From an uncultured Methanolobus sp. (GTDB lineage: Archaea; Halobacteriota; Methanosarcinia; Methanosarcinales; Methanosarcinaceae): a stretch of 64,000 bases of DNA. Each line of letters begins with the position of its first letter. Within the stretch, counting starts at the first letter, position 1. The notes under the pieces were generated by a model. The model did no database searches. It was given only the letters and a program-made list of their open reading frames with translations, and had not been told where the DNA came from. Both the position numbers and the translations under genes were made by a program. The stretch covers positions 186,001 through 250,000 of the forward strand of contig NZ_OY763421.1 in assembly GCF_963667555.1 (NCBI RefSeq), in the 5' to 3' direction. Below are positions 11,995 through 21,084 of the stretch, one piece after another.

Positions 11995-13293
11995 ATGCCA
12001 GGCAAGAAAGGAAAAGATGCATCCATATATCCTCTCCTCATGGTGAACTTCATCGGGACCATGGGGATAAGTCTAGTTCTTCCTTTCCTTATTTTTCTGG
12101 TGGAAAGATTTGGCGGCAATGCTCTTGTTTATGGGCTTCTCTCCTCGATGTATCCGTTTTTCCAGTTAATAGGTTCACCTCTTCTTGGAAAATGGTCTGA
12201 CATTTACGGGAGAAAAAAAGTCCTGTTCGTCAGTCAGGCAGGAACTCTGCTCTCATGGATATTGTTCCTTATAGCGCTCTTTATACCTGTAACAATATTG
12301 GCCAATATTGATTCGAGTCTGCTTGGAAAATTCATGATCAGCATACCTTTGCTAATACTCTTTTTTGCAAGAGGTCTCGATGGCCTGACCGGTGGCAATG
12401 TCTCCGTATCCAACGCCTATATTGCCGATATCAGCACAGATCAGGATCGCAGCAGCAACTTCGGAAAACTCTCTGTTTCCACAAATCTGGGTTTCATCCT
12501 GGGGCCGGCACTTGCAGGTATTCTGAGCGTGACAATTTACGGTGAAGCACTTCCGGTTATGGCTGCCATTTTGATCGCTCTTGCAGGGCTGGTAATGATA
12601 GCATTGTACATTCCTGAGACACGAAACAAAAAATCTGGTTCCGGCAGTGATCTGATGCATGGCAATCAGGAGTCCATTGATGAAAACAATCCCGGTGAGA
12701 ATCACAAAAAAGGTATCAGAGATATCTGGAAAATGCCTGATCTTCGTCTGATGTTCATTATCTATTTCCTGATATTCCTGGGATTCAATACTTTCTACAC
12801 GGCATTTCCGGTTCATGCGGCAAATTACCTTCAGTGGAGCATAGCAGAACTGGGCTTCTTTTTTTCATTCCTGAGCATCGTGCTTGTAATTGTCGAAGGC
12901 CCCGTACTCTCATATGTGTCTAAAAGGTCAAGGGATTCCACAATGATAATAGGCGGCAGTCTCATACTTGGCCTGAACTTTGTTGTGCTAACTTTCGGCA
13001 CCACGTTCTTCACATATGTGGCAGCAGTACTGCTGGCTCTGGGTAATGGTTTTATGTGGCCTTCCATCCAATCCATGCTCGCAAGACTTGCAGGAAAAGA
13101 CAATCAGGGTCTGGTTCAGGGAGTATCCGGCAGCGTCATGAGCTTTGCCGGTATCTTCGGTCTGATAGGCGGAGGCTTTGTTTACGAGCTTGTCGGAATC
13201 TGGTCTTTCCTTCTGACCGCAGCCATAATTGCCTGCGTGGTAATTCTGTCAATTCGCCTGCGTCCGTTTGATGCACCTGCATCTCATAGCTAA
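11995..13293 (+). CDS. MFS transporter (TetA/drug efflux-like)
   Basis: Major facilitator superfamily permease of 432 residues with about 12 membrane helices and a polar central loop (residues ~208-240). The family loop motif between helices 2 and 3 is visible as GSPLLGKWSDIYGRKKVLF (residues ~60-78), which fits drug:proton antiporters of the TetA type. The substrate cannot be read from the sequence. No ribosome site precedes the ATG. A TATA-like ATATAC at 11963-11968 lies about 30 bp upstream, so the message may be leaderless. It starts 100 bp after the CRISPR trailer and shows no functional link to it. Confidence 0.85.
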   Translation: MPGKKGKDASIYPLLMVNFIGTMGISLVLPFLIFLVERFGGNALVYGLLSSMYPFFQLIGSPLLGKWSDIYGRKKVLFVSQAGTLLSWILFLIALFIPVTILANIDSSLLGKFMISIPLLILFFARGLDGLTGGNVSVSNAYIADISTDQDRSSNFGKLSVSTNLGFILGPALAGILSVTIYGEALPVMAAILIALAGLVMIALYIPETRNKKSGSGSDLMHGNQESIDENNPGENHKKGIRDIWKMPDLRLMFIIYFLIFLGFNTFYTAFPVHAANYLQWSIAELGFFFSFLSIVLVIVEGPVLSYVSKRSRDSTMIIGGSLILGLNFVVLTFGTTFFTYVAAVLLALGNGFMWPSIQSMLARLAGKDNQGLVQGVSGSVMSFAGIFGLIGGGFVYELVGIWSFLLTAAIIACVVILSIRLRPFDAPASHS

Positions 13294-13304
13294 CCGTAAT
13301 TCCC

Positions 13305-13497
13305 AAAGTAACCATCCGCCGAAGGCGGCACATTCCTATGCTGCTGTACAGAATATTTGTCATCAGGTCATTATATTTGTACAAAAAATTCTACCGACGT
13401 ACTGAGAAGAAAGTACAATGTATTTGCAGAACATTTTGTTTATTCTGGTGGGAAAACGCCGGCTTCGCCGTACCCTTCGGGTTCACTCAAGTTATCC
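13305..13497 (+). repeat. Dispersed noncoding repeat, copy A (MITE-like)
   Basis: About 193 bp in the gap between the convergent MFS and reductase genes, related to copy B at 57970-58166. Shared blocks are the left end (ACCATCCGCCGAAGGCGG then CACATTCC), a central GAAGAAAGTA, ATTTTGTTTATTCT, and the right end CGGCTTCGCCG followed by CCCTTCGGG. The left arm (13315-13336) and right arm (13451-13472) form an imperfect 22-bp terminal inverted repeat. Each end also folds on itself (CCGCC-GAA-GGCGG; CGGC-TTC-GCCG). No convincing gene is present. The rest of the 13294-13613 gap holds only a short palindrome at 13610-13625 at the reductase stop. Confidence 0.8.
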
Positions 13498-13613
13498 ATG
13501 AACCAGGAGGATCTCGTTTGCTGCTTTCCTTTAAGTTTTAATGGTGGAAATTCCACAGAGCCAGAATAATCATAAAAATCAAAGTAGTGGAAGTTCGGAA
13601 TGGAAGTCTATGC

Positions 13614-14987
13614 TCATCTGAGCATGTACTTCACATCATAACTGTTGGCAGGATATGCATACATCGCTTCTCTAACCTGTGAAAGTGTAAGTCCTGCTTT
13701 TATTGCAAGAGTAAATATGTTAATTACATCATCAGCCCCAGGTCCTATAAGGTGTGCGCCGACTATCCTTTCAGTATCTTTCTCTATTATCACCTTTGAA
13801 GCAGAGTATCCAAGATTCGTCCTTCTTGCAGAATAGAGTTTACTGAGGTCGCTGGTGATTATTCTATGCTTTTCCGTGGCATCTTCTTCTAATAATCCAA
13901 CTGCTGCAAGTGTGGGGATAGTAAAAACAGCGGATGCGATTCCTGTGTAGTCCACTGTATGCTTATTTCCGTTAAGCAGATTAGAAGCAAGCACATTTGC
14001 CTGGAGGCTTGCAGTTGGTGTGAGTGCTGGTCCGGGTAGAATACAGTCACCGGCAGCATAAACGGCAGGATTTGATACACTTTGCAGGTACTCATTCACT
14101 GCAATTGCACCATGTTCTATTTTCACTCCGCCTTTTTCAGCTTCAAGTCCTTCTATGTCAGGAACCCTGCCAAGTCCATGAACCACCATGTTGCATTTGT
14201 GAGTAACTTCTTTTTGGGATTTGTTGTCATAGGTGATAAGTTCAAGTTCGGAACCTGCATCATCTGTCTCTTTGCTGTCGTTAGTTTTCCTTATCTCCCG
14301 AAGTTCCTGTCCGGTTATGACTTTGATGCCAACTTTTTCTGACGAATCCACTAATATACTAACAAGATCCTGGTCAAAGTTCTTGAGCAGATTCTCTCCT
14401 CTGTGGATTATGGTAACATCGACTCCGGCTCTTGCAGCAATGTGGGCAAATTCAAATGATATATATCCGCCGCCTGCAAATATTATTTTTTCAGGCAATG
14501 CTTTCAGGTCAAGGAACTCATCACTTGTAGTAAGATACTCAGCACCTGGGATGCTTATTTTTCTTGAGGTCGCACCGATTGCCAGTAATATATACTTTGA
14601 AGACACAAGTTTTTCTCCCACGAGCAAAGTGTTGCGGTCGTGAAAACTCACCACGCCATGATATGTGTCAATTCCCGCCTTTTTGAAAGCTGCTTCTTTC
14701 GGGTCGGTATATGAGTGGACAAGCTCATCTTTGAAGCGGATAATGTCAGCCCAGTCAAGGATTGGATCACAGTTGACACCTTTTTCCTGCATACGTCTTC
14801 CGCCATCAACTATCTCGGCTGCACCGCTAAGTATCTTTTTTGGAATACATCCGTGGAATGCGCATATGCCTCCAAAACCTGTTTTATCTGCAATGGCAAC
14901 TCTCATCCCCGCAGCTTTGAGCTTATATGCGAGTGAAGAACCTGCAACTCCCGTACCAACTATAAAAGCATCGTAATCCATATCCAT
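13614..14987 (-). CDS. FAD pyridine nucleotide-disulfide oxidoreductase
   Basis: Flavoprotein of the dihydrolipoamide dehydrogenase / mercuric reductase / glutathione reductase family, about 457 residues. It has an N-terminal FAD motif (FIVGTGVAGSSLAYKLKAAG), the redox pair in GGICAFHGCIPKK (C-x4-C), a second dinucleotide fold (IIFAGGGYISFEFAHIAARAG), the FAD-binding YAAGDC, and the C-terminal dimerisation domain. No NmerA-type metal domain is present, so the partner thiol or quinone is unknown. I place the start at 14987 (M-D-M-D-Y-D) because GGAG lies 8 bp upstream. The frame also extends to 15029. The Sm-like gene 81 bp upstream is on the same strand. Confidence 0.85.
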   Translation of the reverse strand: MDMDYDAFIVGTGVAGSSLAYKLKAAGMRVAIADKTGFGGICAFHGCIPKKILSGAAEIVDGGRRMQEKGVNCDPILDWADIIRFKDELVHSYTDPKEAAFKKAGIDTYHGVVSFHDRNTLLVGEKLVSSKYILLAIGATSRKISIPGAEYLTTSDEFLDLKALPEKIIFAGGGYISFEFAHIAARAGVDVTIIHRGENLLKNFDQDLVSILVDSSEKVGIKVITGQELREIRKTNDSKETDDAGSELELITYDNKSQKEVTHKCNMVVHGLGRVPDIEGLEAEKGGVKIEHGAIAVNEYLQSVSNPAVYAAGDCILPGPALTPTASLQANVLASNLLNGNKHTVDYTGIASAVFTIPTLAAVGLLEEDATEKHRIITSDLSKLYSARRTNLGYSASKVIIEKDTERIVGAHLIGPGADDVINIFTLAIKAGLTLSQVREAMYAYPANSYDVKYMLR

Positions 14988-15067
14988 TATCATGACTCCA
15001 GTGACCGTCTTACCAAAATATACTGACATCTGATTATAATTTTCCTGTCAAAAAAGAGGTAATTATT

Positions 15068-15274
15068 TCAGGAATCTTCATCGTACTGAATTGTTATTAT
15101 ACTGTCAACAGAGATGTGAGAATATCGGTCTTTGGTTATTTCAAGGGTAAGCACACCGTCACTGCATGCTTTGACATTTCCACGGAACGTGAGAATGCCT
15201 CCGCAATATACGATAACGTCCTTTCCCATCAAATGTTCGACAATAAATGGTTGGATATCTAACCTTTCTTCCAT
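15068..15274 (-). CDS. Small Sm-like (LSm-type) protein, paralog 1
   Basis: Predicted soluble protein of 68 residues related to the one at 36979-37164. Shared features are FIVEH near the N-terminus, VYCGG, a central CSDGVLTL, and a C-terminal HI-x-x-x-x-II-x-I strand. The pattern (strand, glycine turn, aspartate-containing strand, final isoleucine-rich strand) resembles the Sm/Hfq fold, which would imply RNA binding or ring assembly. This is inference from pattern only. A GGGA motif precedes the ATG. It is divergent from hsp20. Confidence 0.7.
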   Translation of the reverse strand: MEERLDIQPFIVEHLMGKDVIVYCGGILTFRGNVKACSDGVLTLEITKDRYSHISVDSIITIQYDEDS

Positions 15275-15339
15275 CTCAATCCCTGCCCTGTTTCTGGTAT
15301 TTACAAATTATATTGACACGGTTAATATAAGTATTGATT

Positions 15340-15362
15340 GCTGTTTTTTATATAAAAAGCCA
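15340..15362 (+). promoter_or_regulatory. Predicted TATA promoter of hsp20
   Basis: The run TTTTTTATATAAAAAG lies about 90-100 bp before the hsp20 ATG in the divergent gap 15275-15446. It is a good match to an archaeal TATA box. A purine-rich stretch follows it, which would give a 5' leader of roughly 65-75 nt. Confidence 0.5.
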
Positions 15363-15446
15363 GAAATTCCCCTTCCAAAAGAAAGAAATAGTTCCCAAAG
15401 AATAAATAGTGCGACTTCTATCTACCTAGCAAAGCGGAGTATATCT

Positions 15447-15989
15447 ATGGCTGACAAAAGAAAAAAGCGAGGTTTTTTTGACGATATCTTCAAAGAAGGT
15501 AGTTTTACAGATATCGAAGATATCATAGATCAGATGATGGAGAAGTTCGGTCTTAACTTCGAAGATTTTGAAAAACAGCCATTTTTCTATGGTTTTTCAG
15601 TTTCCCGTCATCCTGGTGAGGAGCCTGAGATCAGGGAATTCGGAAATATCTTCTCAGATGATGAAGATGAGGACGATGATGAAGAATCCATTATACAGCA
15701 GTTCAAGGTAAATGAAAGAAAGCCGCTCATGGATTTATTTGAGATAGACGACAAAGTTCATGTCATGTTCGAGCTTCATGATATCAAGAAAGAGGATATC
15801 AATCTTAATGTCACTGAAACGTCACTTGAGATAAGCGCAGAGAATGATGATGTGGTGTATGAGGAAAGCATCGATCTTCCTTCCAGCGTTGATCCGGATT
15901 CTGCAAAAGCAAGGTACCACAACGGTGTCCTGGAAGTTATAATGGATATGAAAGAGCTTGGTGTTGCCCGCTCTGTGCATATCGATTAA
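15447..15989 (+). CDS. Hsp20/alpha-crystallin small heat-shock protein
   Basis: ATP-independent holdase chaperone, 180 residues. The N-terminal half is aromatic and acidic, with a DDEDEDDDEE run near residues 70-80. The C-terminal half is the alpha-crystallin domain (from about residue 93: LFEIDDKVHVMFELHDIKKE, then NLNVTETSLEISAE and a late YHNGVLEV). That YHNGVLEV is the family's A-x-x-x-NGVL-type motif. The start ATG 15447 has CGGAG 8 bp upstream. The frame extends to 15132 but the extra part overlaps the divergent gene and has no homology. The usual C-terminal I-x-I motif is not clear. Confidence 0.88.
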   Translation: MADKRKKRGFFDDIFKEGSFTDIEDIIDQMMEKFGLNFEDFEKQPFFYGFSVSRHPGEEPEIREFGNIFSDDEDEDDDEESIIQQFKVNERKPLMDLFEIDDKVHVMFELHDIKKEDINLNVTETSLEISAENDDVVYEESIDLPSSVDPDSAKARYHNGVLEVIMDMKELGVARSVHID

Positions 15990-16093
15990 AGCCATCTGGC
16001 TTAAATCATTTTTTATAAGTGTTGACCACAACGTATATATGAGCTACGCGTATACTTTAGTTGGTCTGCTGAAATATAATAAGTGGGATGTAA

Positions 16094-18130
16094 ATGTCTG
16101 CGAGTTCAGAAAACATAAATGACTCGGTCCTGCCATTGCTGCTACAGAACACTGAACAGGATCTGTTCACCAGATTAGGTATAGGGGTAATCTATCTTGA
16201 TGAACGCAATAAGTTGCTCTGTTCAAACAAAGTGGTAAGTGACCTTACAGATTTCACGGCTGAAGAGCTCTTATGTAAAAACTTCACAGAGCTTGGCTTT
16301 TGTTCCTTTAACGATTACTCAAACCTTTCTGATTTCTTTTTATCATCACAACCTTTGGATGAAAGTGGCAGGTCCTGCAAGTTCCGGTTGACAGATAAAC
16401 AGGGTGATCTCAGATACCTGATTTGTGATGTGTTTCCATTTTCTGATAAGTGTAAAAGTAATGGCGGGAAAATATGCACCATTAGGGCTGACACAACGCA
16501 GCCTGACACAACAAAGGCTGCTTATGAGAATAATAGATCCCATGATGAATTAAAAATTGAAAACATGTACCTCAGGGAAAAAGTGCTTTCAAAACTGGGA
16601 GAAAAAGCTCTTTCATGCAGCAATATCAATGCATTGATGGACTATGCGCTAAAAATAGCAGCGCAGACTCTGAATGCAAAGTATTCTCTTATTATGGAGC
16701 TACTTCAGGATGGCAAATTCCTGTTGAGATACGGATACGGTTTGAGCGAGTGGTGTGTCGGTTCAGCACTTGTAGACAAGGATCTTGGTTCCCCTACAGG
16801 TTACACGGCTTTTACCGGAAGACCTCTGGTCGTGGATGATATGCGCACAGAGGACAGGTTCCTGATTCCGCGTTTTCTTCATGAACATAATATAGTAAGC
16901 AGTGTCACTGTTATCATTGGCGACAGAAAAGATATGTATGGTGTGATGTGCGTCCACACGGATAAGCAACGGCAATTCACCGAGCACGATGTCAATTTCC
17001 TGCAGTCTGTTGCTAACATTCTTGCTGAGACCATCAAACTGCGGGATTCATTCAAGTCACTGGAACTTTACAGGAATCTCATTAACCAGTCCAATGATCT
17101 TATTATTGTTCTTAATGCTGTGACAAAGAAGTTCATCTATGTGAACGACAAGGTCTTCCATGATCTGGGCTACACGGAAGCAGAGTTACTGGAGCAGGAT
17201 ATCTTAGGTCCCGGATGTATTATAACCGGTCATGATATGCAGGAACTTATAGGCCAGGTAGCTGAAAATGGAAGTCTTGTGGTTGAATCCGAATTATTGA
17301 GCAAGGATGGCTCATCATTCCCTGCCGAGATAAGTCTGGCATTTGTCGAGAATGAAGGCACTACTTATATAGTGTTGATAGGCCGTGATATAAGTGAACG
17401 CCGCATACTGGAAAGTGCAATAAGGGAGCGTGCAAGACAGCTTGAATACTCCAATGAGATCAAGGATCTGTTTGCAGATGTAACAAGTCATGACCTGATC
17501 GGTTCTATCTCCCTGATCGAAGGGTTTGCAGGTTATCTTGAGGAGATGGAAACCGATGAGGCTAAAAAGCATCTTCTGGGGCATGTTGTAGGCAGCACTG
17601 CCAAACTGAAGAACACAATAGATTCTGCTACTGTTTTTGCCAGGTTGAACTGTGCAACTGACATGAATATTGAAGAACTTGACCTGCGTTTGTTATATTA
17701 TAGTGCACTTGAGAGATTGTTGTCAAAGGTTACTGATAAAGGTATAAATGTTGAGCTTGACTTGCCAGGTAAGTGCAATGCACTTGTAAATCCTATTATT
17801 GAAGAAGTACTCTACAACCTACTTTCCAATGCTATAAAATATTCTCCTGAAGGCGGCACTATTGTTGTGGATATTGAGCCTGAAGATGACAAATGGAAAG
17901 TCAGCATATCTGATGAAGGGCCTGGGATCTCTGATGAGAATAAGAAACAGATATTTGAAAGGTTCAAAAGAGCTGATATCTCACATGCGGATGGTCATGG
18001 TCTGGGACTTGCAATTGTCCGCATGGCACTGAAATGTCATGGTGAGGGTATTCATGTCAAAGACAACGATAAAGGGGTTGGCACTACTTTTTGGTTCACT
18101 GTTCCTATTGCGGACATATCTGAATCATAA
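16094..18130 (+). CDS. PAS-GAF-PAS sensor histidine kinase
   Basis: Cytoplasmic sensor kinase of 678 residues with no membrane helix. In order: PAS domain (~25-130), GAF domain (~165-320, including MCVHTDKQRQFTEHDV), PAS domain (~325-440, ending IVLIGRDISERR), then a kinase core. The H-box is SHDLIGSISLIEGF (His near 465), the N-box NLLSNAIKYSPEGG (~577), G1 DEGPGIS (~608) and G2 GHGLGLAIVR (~636). All ATP-binding motifs look intact. Methanogens hold many such soluble kinases. No response regulator lies in the window, so its partner and ligand are unknown. Confidence 0.9.
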   Translation: MSASSENINDSVLPLLLQNTEQDLFTRLGIGVIYLDERNKLLCSNKVVSDLTDFTAEELLCKNFTELGFCSFNDYSNLSDFFLSSQPLDESGRSCKFRLTDKQGDLRYLICDVFPFSDKCKSNGGKICTIRADTTQPDTTKAAYENNRSHDELKIENMYLREKVLSKLGEKALSCSNINALMDYALKIAAQTLNAKYSLIMELLQDGKFLLRYGYGLSEWCVGSALVDKDLGSPTGYTAFTGRPLVVDDMRTEDRFLIPRFLHEHNIVSSVTVIIGDRKDMYGVMCVHTDKQRQFTEHDVNFLQSVANILAETIKLRDSFKSLELYRNLINQSNDLIIVLNAVTKKFIYVNDKVFHDLGYTEAELLEQDILGPGCIITGHDMQELIGQVAENGSLVVESELLSKDGSSFPAEISLAFVENEGTTYIVLIGRDISERRILESAIRERARQLEYSNEIKDLFADVTSHDLIGSISLIEGFAGYLEEMETDEAKKHLLGHVVGSTAKLKNTIDSATVFARLNCATDMNIEELDLRLLYYSALERLLSKVTDKGINVELDLPGKCNALVNPIIEEVLYNLLSNAIKYSPEGGTIVVDIEPEDDKWKVSISDEGPGISDENKKQIFERFKRADISHADGHGLGLAIVRMALKCHGEGIHVKDNDKGVGTTFWFTVPIADISES

Positions 18131-18259
18131 CTTTAATTAGGAATTGCGATGATAAATTGAATCTCATCATTTGTTTCTGAATGGTATCTATAATAACAAA
18201 TTACCATAAGTAATATATAGGTATCAAAAAATTACTGTTATGCTTTAGAGGTATATGGC

Positions 18260-19762
18260 ATGGTTAAGAAAACAATTCATGAGATCAATGGCAAGATCAG
18301 AGATGGAAGTGTCAATGTAGTCACTGCCGAGGAAATGGTTCACATAGTAGGTGAACTCGGTGCAGAAGAGGCTGCAAAGGAAGTTGATGTTGTAACTACC
18401 GGGACATTTGGTGCTATGTGTTCATCAGGTGTCTGGCTGAACTTTGGTCACTCGGAACCACCTATAAAGATGCAGAAGGTCTTCCTCAATGACGTTGAGG
18501 CATATACTGGTGTTGCCGCAGTTGACGCTTTTATAGGTGCAACACAGATCTCTGAAACACTTGGCATGGATTACGGCGGTGCCCATGTAATTGAAGACCT
18601 GATAAGAGGCAAGTCAGTTCATCTCCATGCAATGTCTCACGGAACGGACTGTTATCCCAGGAAAGTCCTTGACACAACACTTTCCCTTGAGGACATGAAC
18701 CAGGCCATTATGATGAATCCCCGCAATGCATATCAGAAATATAATGCAGCGACCAACAGTACCCGCAGCACAATTCATACTTATATGGGATCATTACTCC
18801 CATCCTTTGGAAACGTCACATACTCAGGAGCCGGTGTCCTTTCACCATTATCAAATGACCCGGATTACATGACCATCGGTACAGGAACAAGAATATTCCT
18901 CGGAGGCGCTCAGGGTTATATTGTCGGCCAGGGTACACAGCATTCATCCGGTGGCGGATTTGGTACGCTCATGGTTCAGGGTGACCTTAAGAAAATGAGC
19001 ACGGATTATATCAGGGCTGCAAATTTCACAGGCTACGGCACTTCTCTTTACGTAGGTATGGGTGTTCCTATTCCAATACTCAATGAGCAGATCGCCCAGG
19101 CAACTGCGGTAACTGATGCAGATGTAACCACAAAGATCCTGGATTATGGTATACCAAGCAGGGACAGACCTGCAATACGTGATGTAACATATGAGGAACT
19201 TCGCAGTGGTTATGTGGATATCAATGGAAAGGAAGTCCCGACATCCTCACTTTCAAGTTTCAAGAAATCAAGGATAATTGCCAATGAACTGAAAAGCTGG
19301 ATAGCAAGAGGTGAGTTCTTTGTATCAATGCCGGTTGAAAGGCTTCCAAAGGATATCTCGGCAAAACCAATGAAGCAGACTGAAGGCATTGCCATTGTTT
19401 CTGATATAATGGCTGTGAATGTGGTGACCATAAACAAGGATGCCAGTGTGTATGACGCAGCAAAGGTCATACAGGATACTTCATTTAACCACCTTCCTGT
19501 GCTGAATGATGACAGGACTCTGGCGGGAATTATTACTGCATGGGATATCGCAAAGGCGGTTTCTCTCAACAAGTTCGACCTTGTGGAAGGTATAATGACG
19601 CGCAAGGTCATAACTGCGAATGCGGATGAACAGGTGGCATTGGTGGCCAGGAGGCTTGACCTGAATGAGGTTTCCGCTATGCCGGTCATTAACAAGGAAA
19701 GGCATGTCATAGGTATGATAACCAGTGACGATATCAGCAAACTGTATGCCAGGAGGTTATAG
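18260..19762 (+). CDS. DUF39 homocysteine biosynthesis protein with CBS pair
   Basis: 500 residues: an N-terminal DUF39 domain (~1-370) and two C-terminal CBS domains (~380-500; VSDIMAVNVVTINKDASVYD and MTRKVITANADE). The DUF39 family, together with the NIL-ferredoxin protein encoded next, is known from Methanosarcina and Desulfovibrio genetics to be needed for making homocysteine from aspartate semialdehyde by direct sulfur transfer. The segment MCSSGVWLNFGHSEPPIK near residue 54 holds a conserved Cys. The CBS pair suggests control by an adenosyl ligand. The stop is 2 bp before the next start codon, a tight operon. Confidence 0.9.
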   Translation: MVKKTIHEINGKIRDGSVNVVTAEEMVHIVGELGAEEAAKEVDVVTTGTFGAMCSSGVWLNFGHSEPPIKMQKVFLNDVEAYTGVAAVDAFIGATQISETLGMDYGGAHVIEDLIRGKSVHLHAMSHGTDCYPRKVLDTTLSLEDMNQAIMMNPRNAYQKYNAATNSTRSTIHTYMGSLLPSFGNVTYSGAGVLSPLSNDPDYMTIGTGTRIFLGGAQGYIVGQGTQHSSGGGFGTLMVQGDLKKMSTDYIRAANFTGYGTSLYVGMGVPIPILNEQIAQATAVTDADVTTKILDYGIPSRDRPAIRDVTYEELRSGYVDINGKEVPTSSLSSFKKSRIIANELKSWIARGEFFVSMPVERLPKDISAKPMKQTEGIAIVSDIMAVNVVTINKDASVYDAAKVIQDTSFNHLPVLNDDRTLAGIITAWDIAKAVSLNKFDLVEGIMTRKVITANADEQVALVARRLDLNEVSAMPVINKERHVIGMITSDDISKLYARRL

Positions 19763-19764
19763 AT

Positions 19765-20157
19765 TTGAAGATCAAGATCAATATTTCAAGTGATATACTC
19801 ACAAAGCCCATAATGGCAGAAGCAATACTGGAAACCGGTGTACTGCTGAACATATCACAGGCGCATTTTGACCGTTCTCATGGTGAAGTAGTTGCAGATG
19901 TCGATTCATCTAAATTCGATGTTATGTGCAAGGCACTGACAAACCGCGGTGCTGTGGTCATAAAACTGGATGTACCTATCAAATGGGACGAGAATGAATG
20001 CGTTGAGTGCAGTGCCTGTGTTTCGGTCTGTCCGACCAAGGTTTTCTCACTTTCAGAAGATTTCAGCCTGCTTGTGGATGATAAAAAATGCATCCAGTGC
20101 GGGACATGTGTTGACATGTGTCCTCACAATGCATTATCACTTGGAAACAACAAGTGA
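19765..20157 (+). CDS. NIL domain / 2x[4Fe-4S] ferredoxin protein
   Basis: 130 residues: an N-terminal NIL domain (~1-70), which binds small ligands in MetN-type proteins, and a C-terminal double [4Fe-4S] ferredoxin domain with C-x-x-C-x-x-C-x-x-x-CP twice ([13 protein letters not shown] and [13 protein letters not shown]). It starts with TTG at 19765, 2 bp after the DUF39 gene. The family partner role is to supply electrons or sulfur handling in homocysteine synthesis with the DUF39 protein. Confidence 0.9.
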   Translation: MKIKINISSDILTKPIMAEAILETGVLLNISQAHFDRSHGEVVADVDSSKFDVMCKALTNRGAVVIKLDVPIKWDENECVECSACVSVCPTKVFSLSEDFSLLVDDKKCIQCGTCVDMCPHNALSLGNNK

Positions 20158-20197
20158 CACTTTCTTCTTTTTTGTAATTGAATTAGGGCGCAGTATC

Positions 20198-20911
20198 ATG
20201 AAAGAGTATTTCAGGCTGAAGGAGACCATTGTCACAATTCAGGCAGACTCTGAAAAGTATATTGAAGCTGCCCGGGAATCAATAAGGAAAAACCGCAGGG
20301 AACTTGAGTCTTATATTGCCTATGACCCTTTTTTCCAGAGTACTCTTGAGCCATATGATCATAACGGTGATTTTCCTGAAGTTGTCAGGAGAATGATAAA
20401 CGCCGGGAATGCCATGGGTATCGGTCCAATGAGTGCCGTTGCGGGTACTATCTCTGCTCTTGCTGTGGAGGCTATGGTCGATGCCGGGGCAAAGTTCGCT
20501 ATTGTGGATAATGGCGGCGACATTGCTATTATCAACGACAGGCCCGTTCTTATGGGAATTTATGCAGGCAACTCTTCACTGAAGAACCTTGGTTTTGTAA
20601 TGGAGCCCGGAAGTTCGATAACAGGTGTTTGTACGTCTTCAGGCAGTGTCGGTCCTTCCATAAGTTTTGGAATGGCAGATGCAGCAGTTGTCTTTTCAGA
20701 TGATGTATCTCTGGCCGATGCTGCGGCAACAGCCCTTGGAAATGCTACTGATGTCGGAAGAGATGCCGTTGAAGTTTCCTTTGATGCCGTAAAGGATATT
20801 GAAGGAATAAAAGGGGCTATTGTAATTCAGGGCGAATTCATGGGTTTCTGGGGAGATGTGCCTGATATCCAGAGAGCTGATGTGAAATATGAGTGCATCA
20901 CCAAAGGCTGA
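20198..20911 (+). CDS. UPF0280 (COG2122, ApbE-like) protein
   Basis: 237 residues of the UPF0280 family, a relative of the flavin transferase ApbE. The glycine-rich segment [18 protein letters not shown] and the motif VDNGGDIAI are characteristic. The same gene neighbours DUF39 and NIL-ferredoxin genes in other anaerobes and has been implicated with them in homocysteine formation; its reaction is not settled. The start ATG 20198 lies 40 bp after the NIL gene. The frame extends upstream into that gene but with no homology. Confidence 0.85.
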   Translation: MKEYFRLKETIVTIQADSEKYIEAARESIRKNRRELESYIAYDPFFQSTLEPYDHNGDFPEVVRRMINAGNAMGIGPMSAVAGTISALAVEAMVDAGAKFAIVDNGGDIAIINDRPVLMGIYAGNSSLKNLGFVMEPGSSITGVCTSSGSVGPSISFGMADAAVVFSDDVSLADAAATALGNATDVGRDAVEVSFDAVKDIEGIKGAIVIQGEFMGFWGDVPDIQRADVKYECITKG

Positions 20912-21084
20912 TAGTCTTTTTTGTGCTTGAAGTGATTTTTGATAAGTATTTATTCTGTAGTGTATACTCTCTATAGATTCTGCTATATTTATATAGAATA
21001 GCAAGAGATTTTTATATGGAAAACGGGGCAGGACAGGCAATTGCAATAATTGCGGTTCTGGAATAATCTCTAAGGGGGAAAAAT

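Noticed and set aside
15132..15446. N-terminal extension of the Hsp20 frame
   Set aside because: It runs over the divergent Sm-like gene and the TATA promoter, and ATG 15447 has a good ribosome site.
18150..18195. Possible second C/D box RNA before the DUF39 gene
   Set aside because: A GATGATAA and a CTGA occur but there is no true C box consensus, no C'/D' pair and no closing stem.
21016..21066. A 16-residue frame in the leader of the TM-repeat gene
   Set aside because: No ribosome site, no similarity and within an AT-rich promoter-like gap; chance cannot be excluded.
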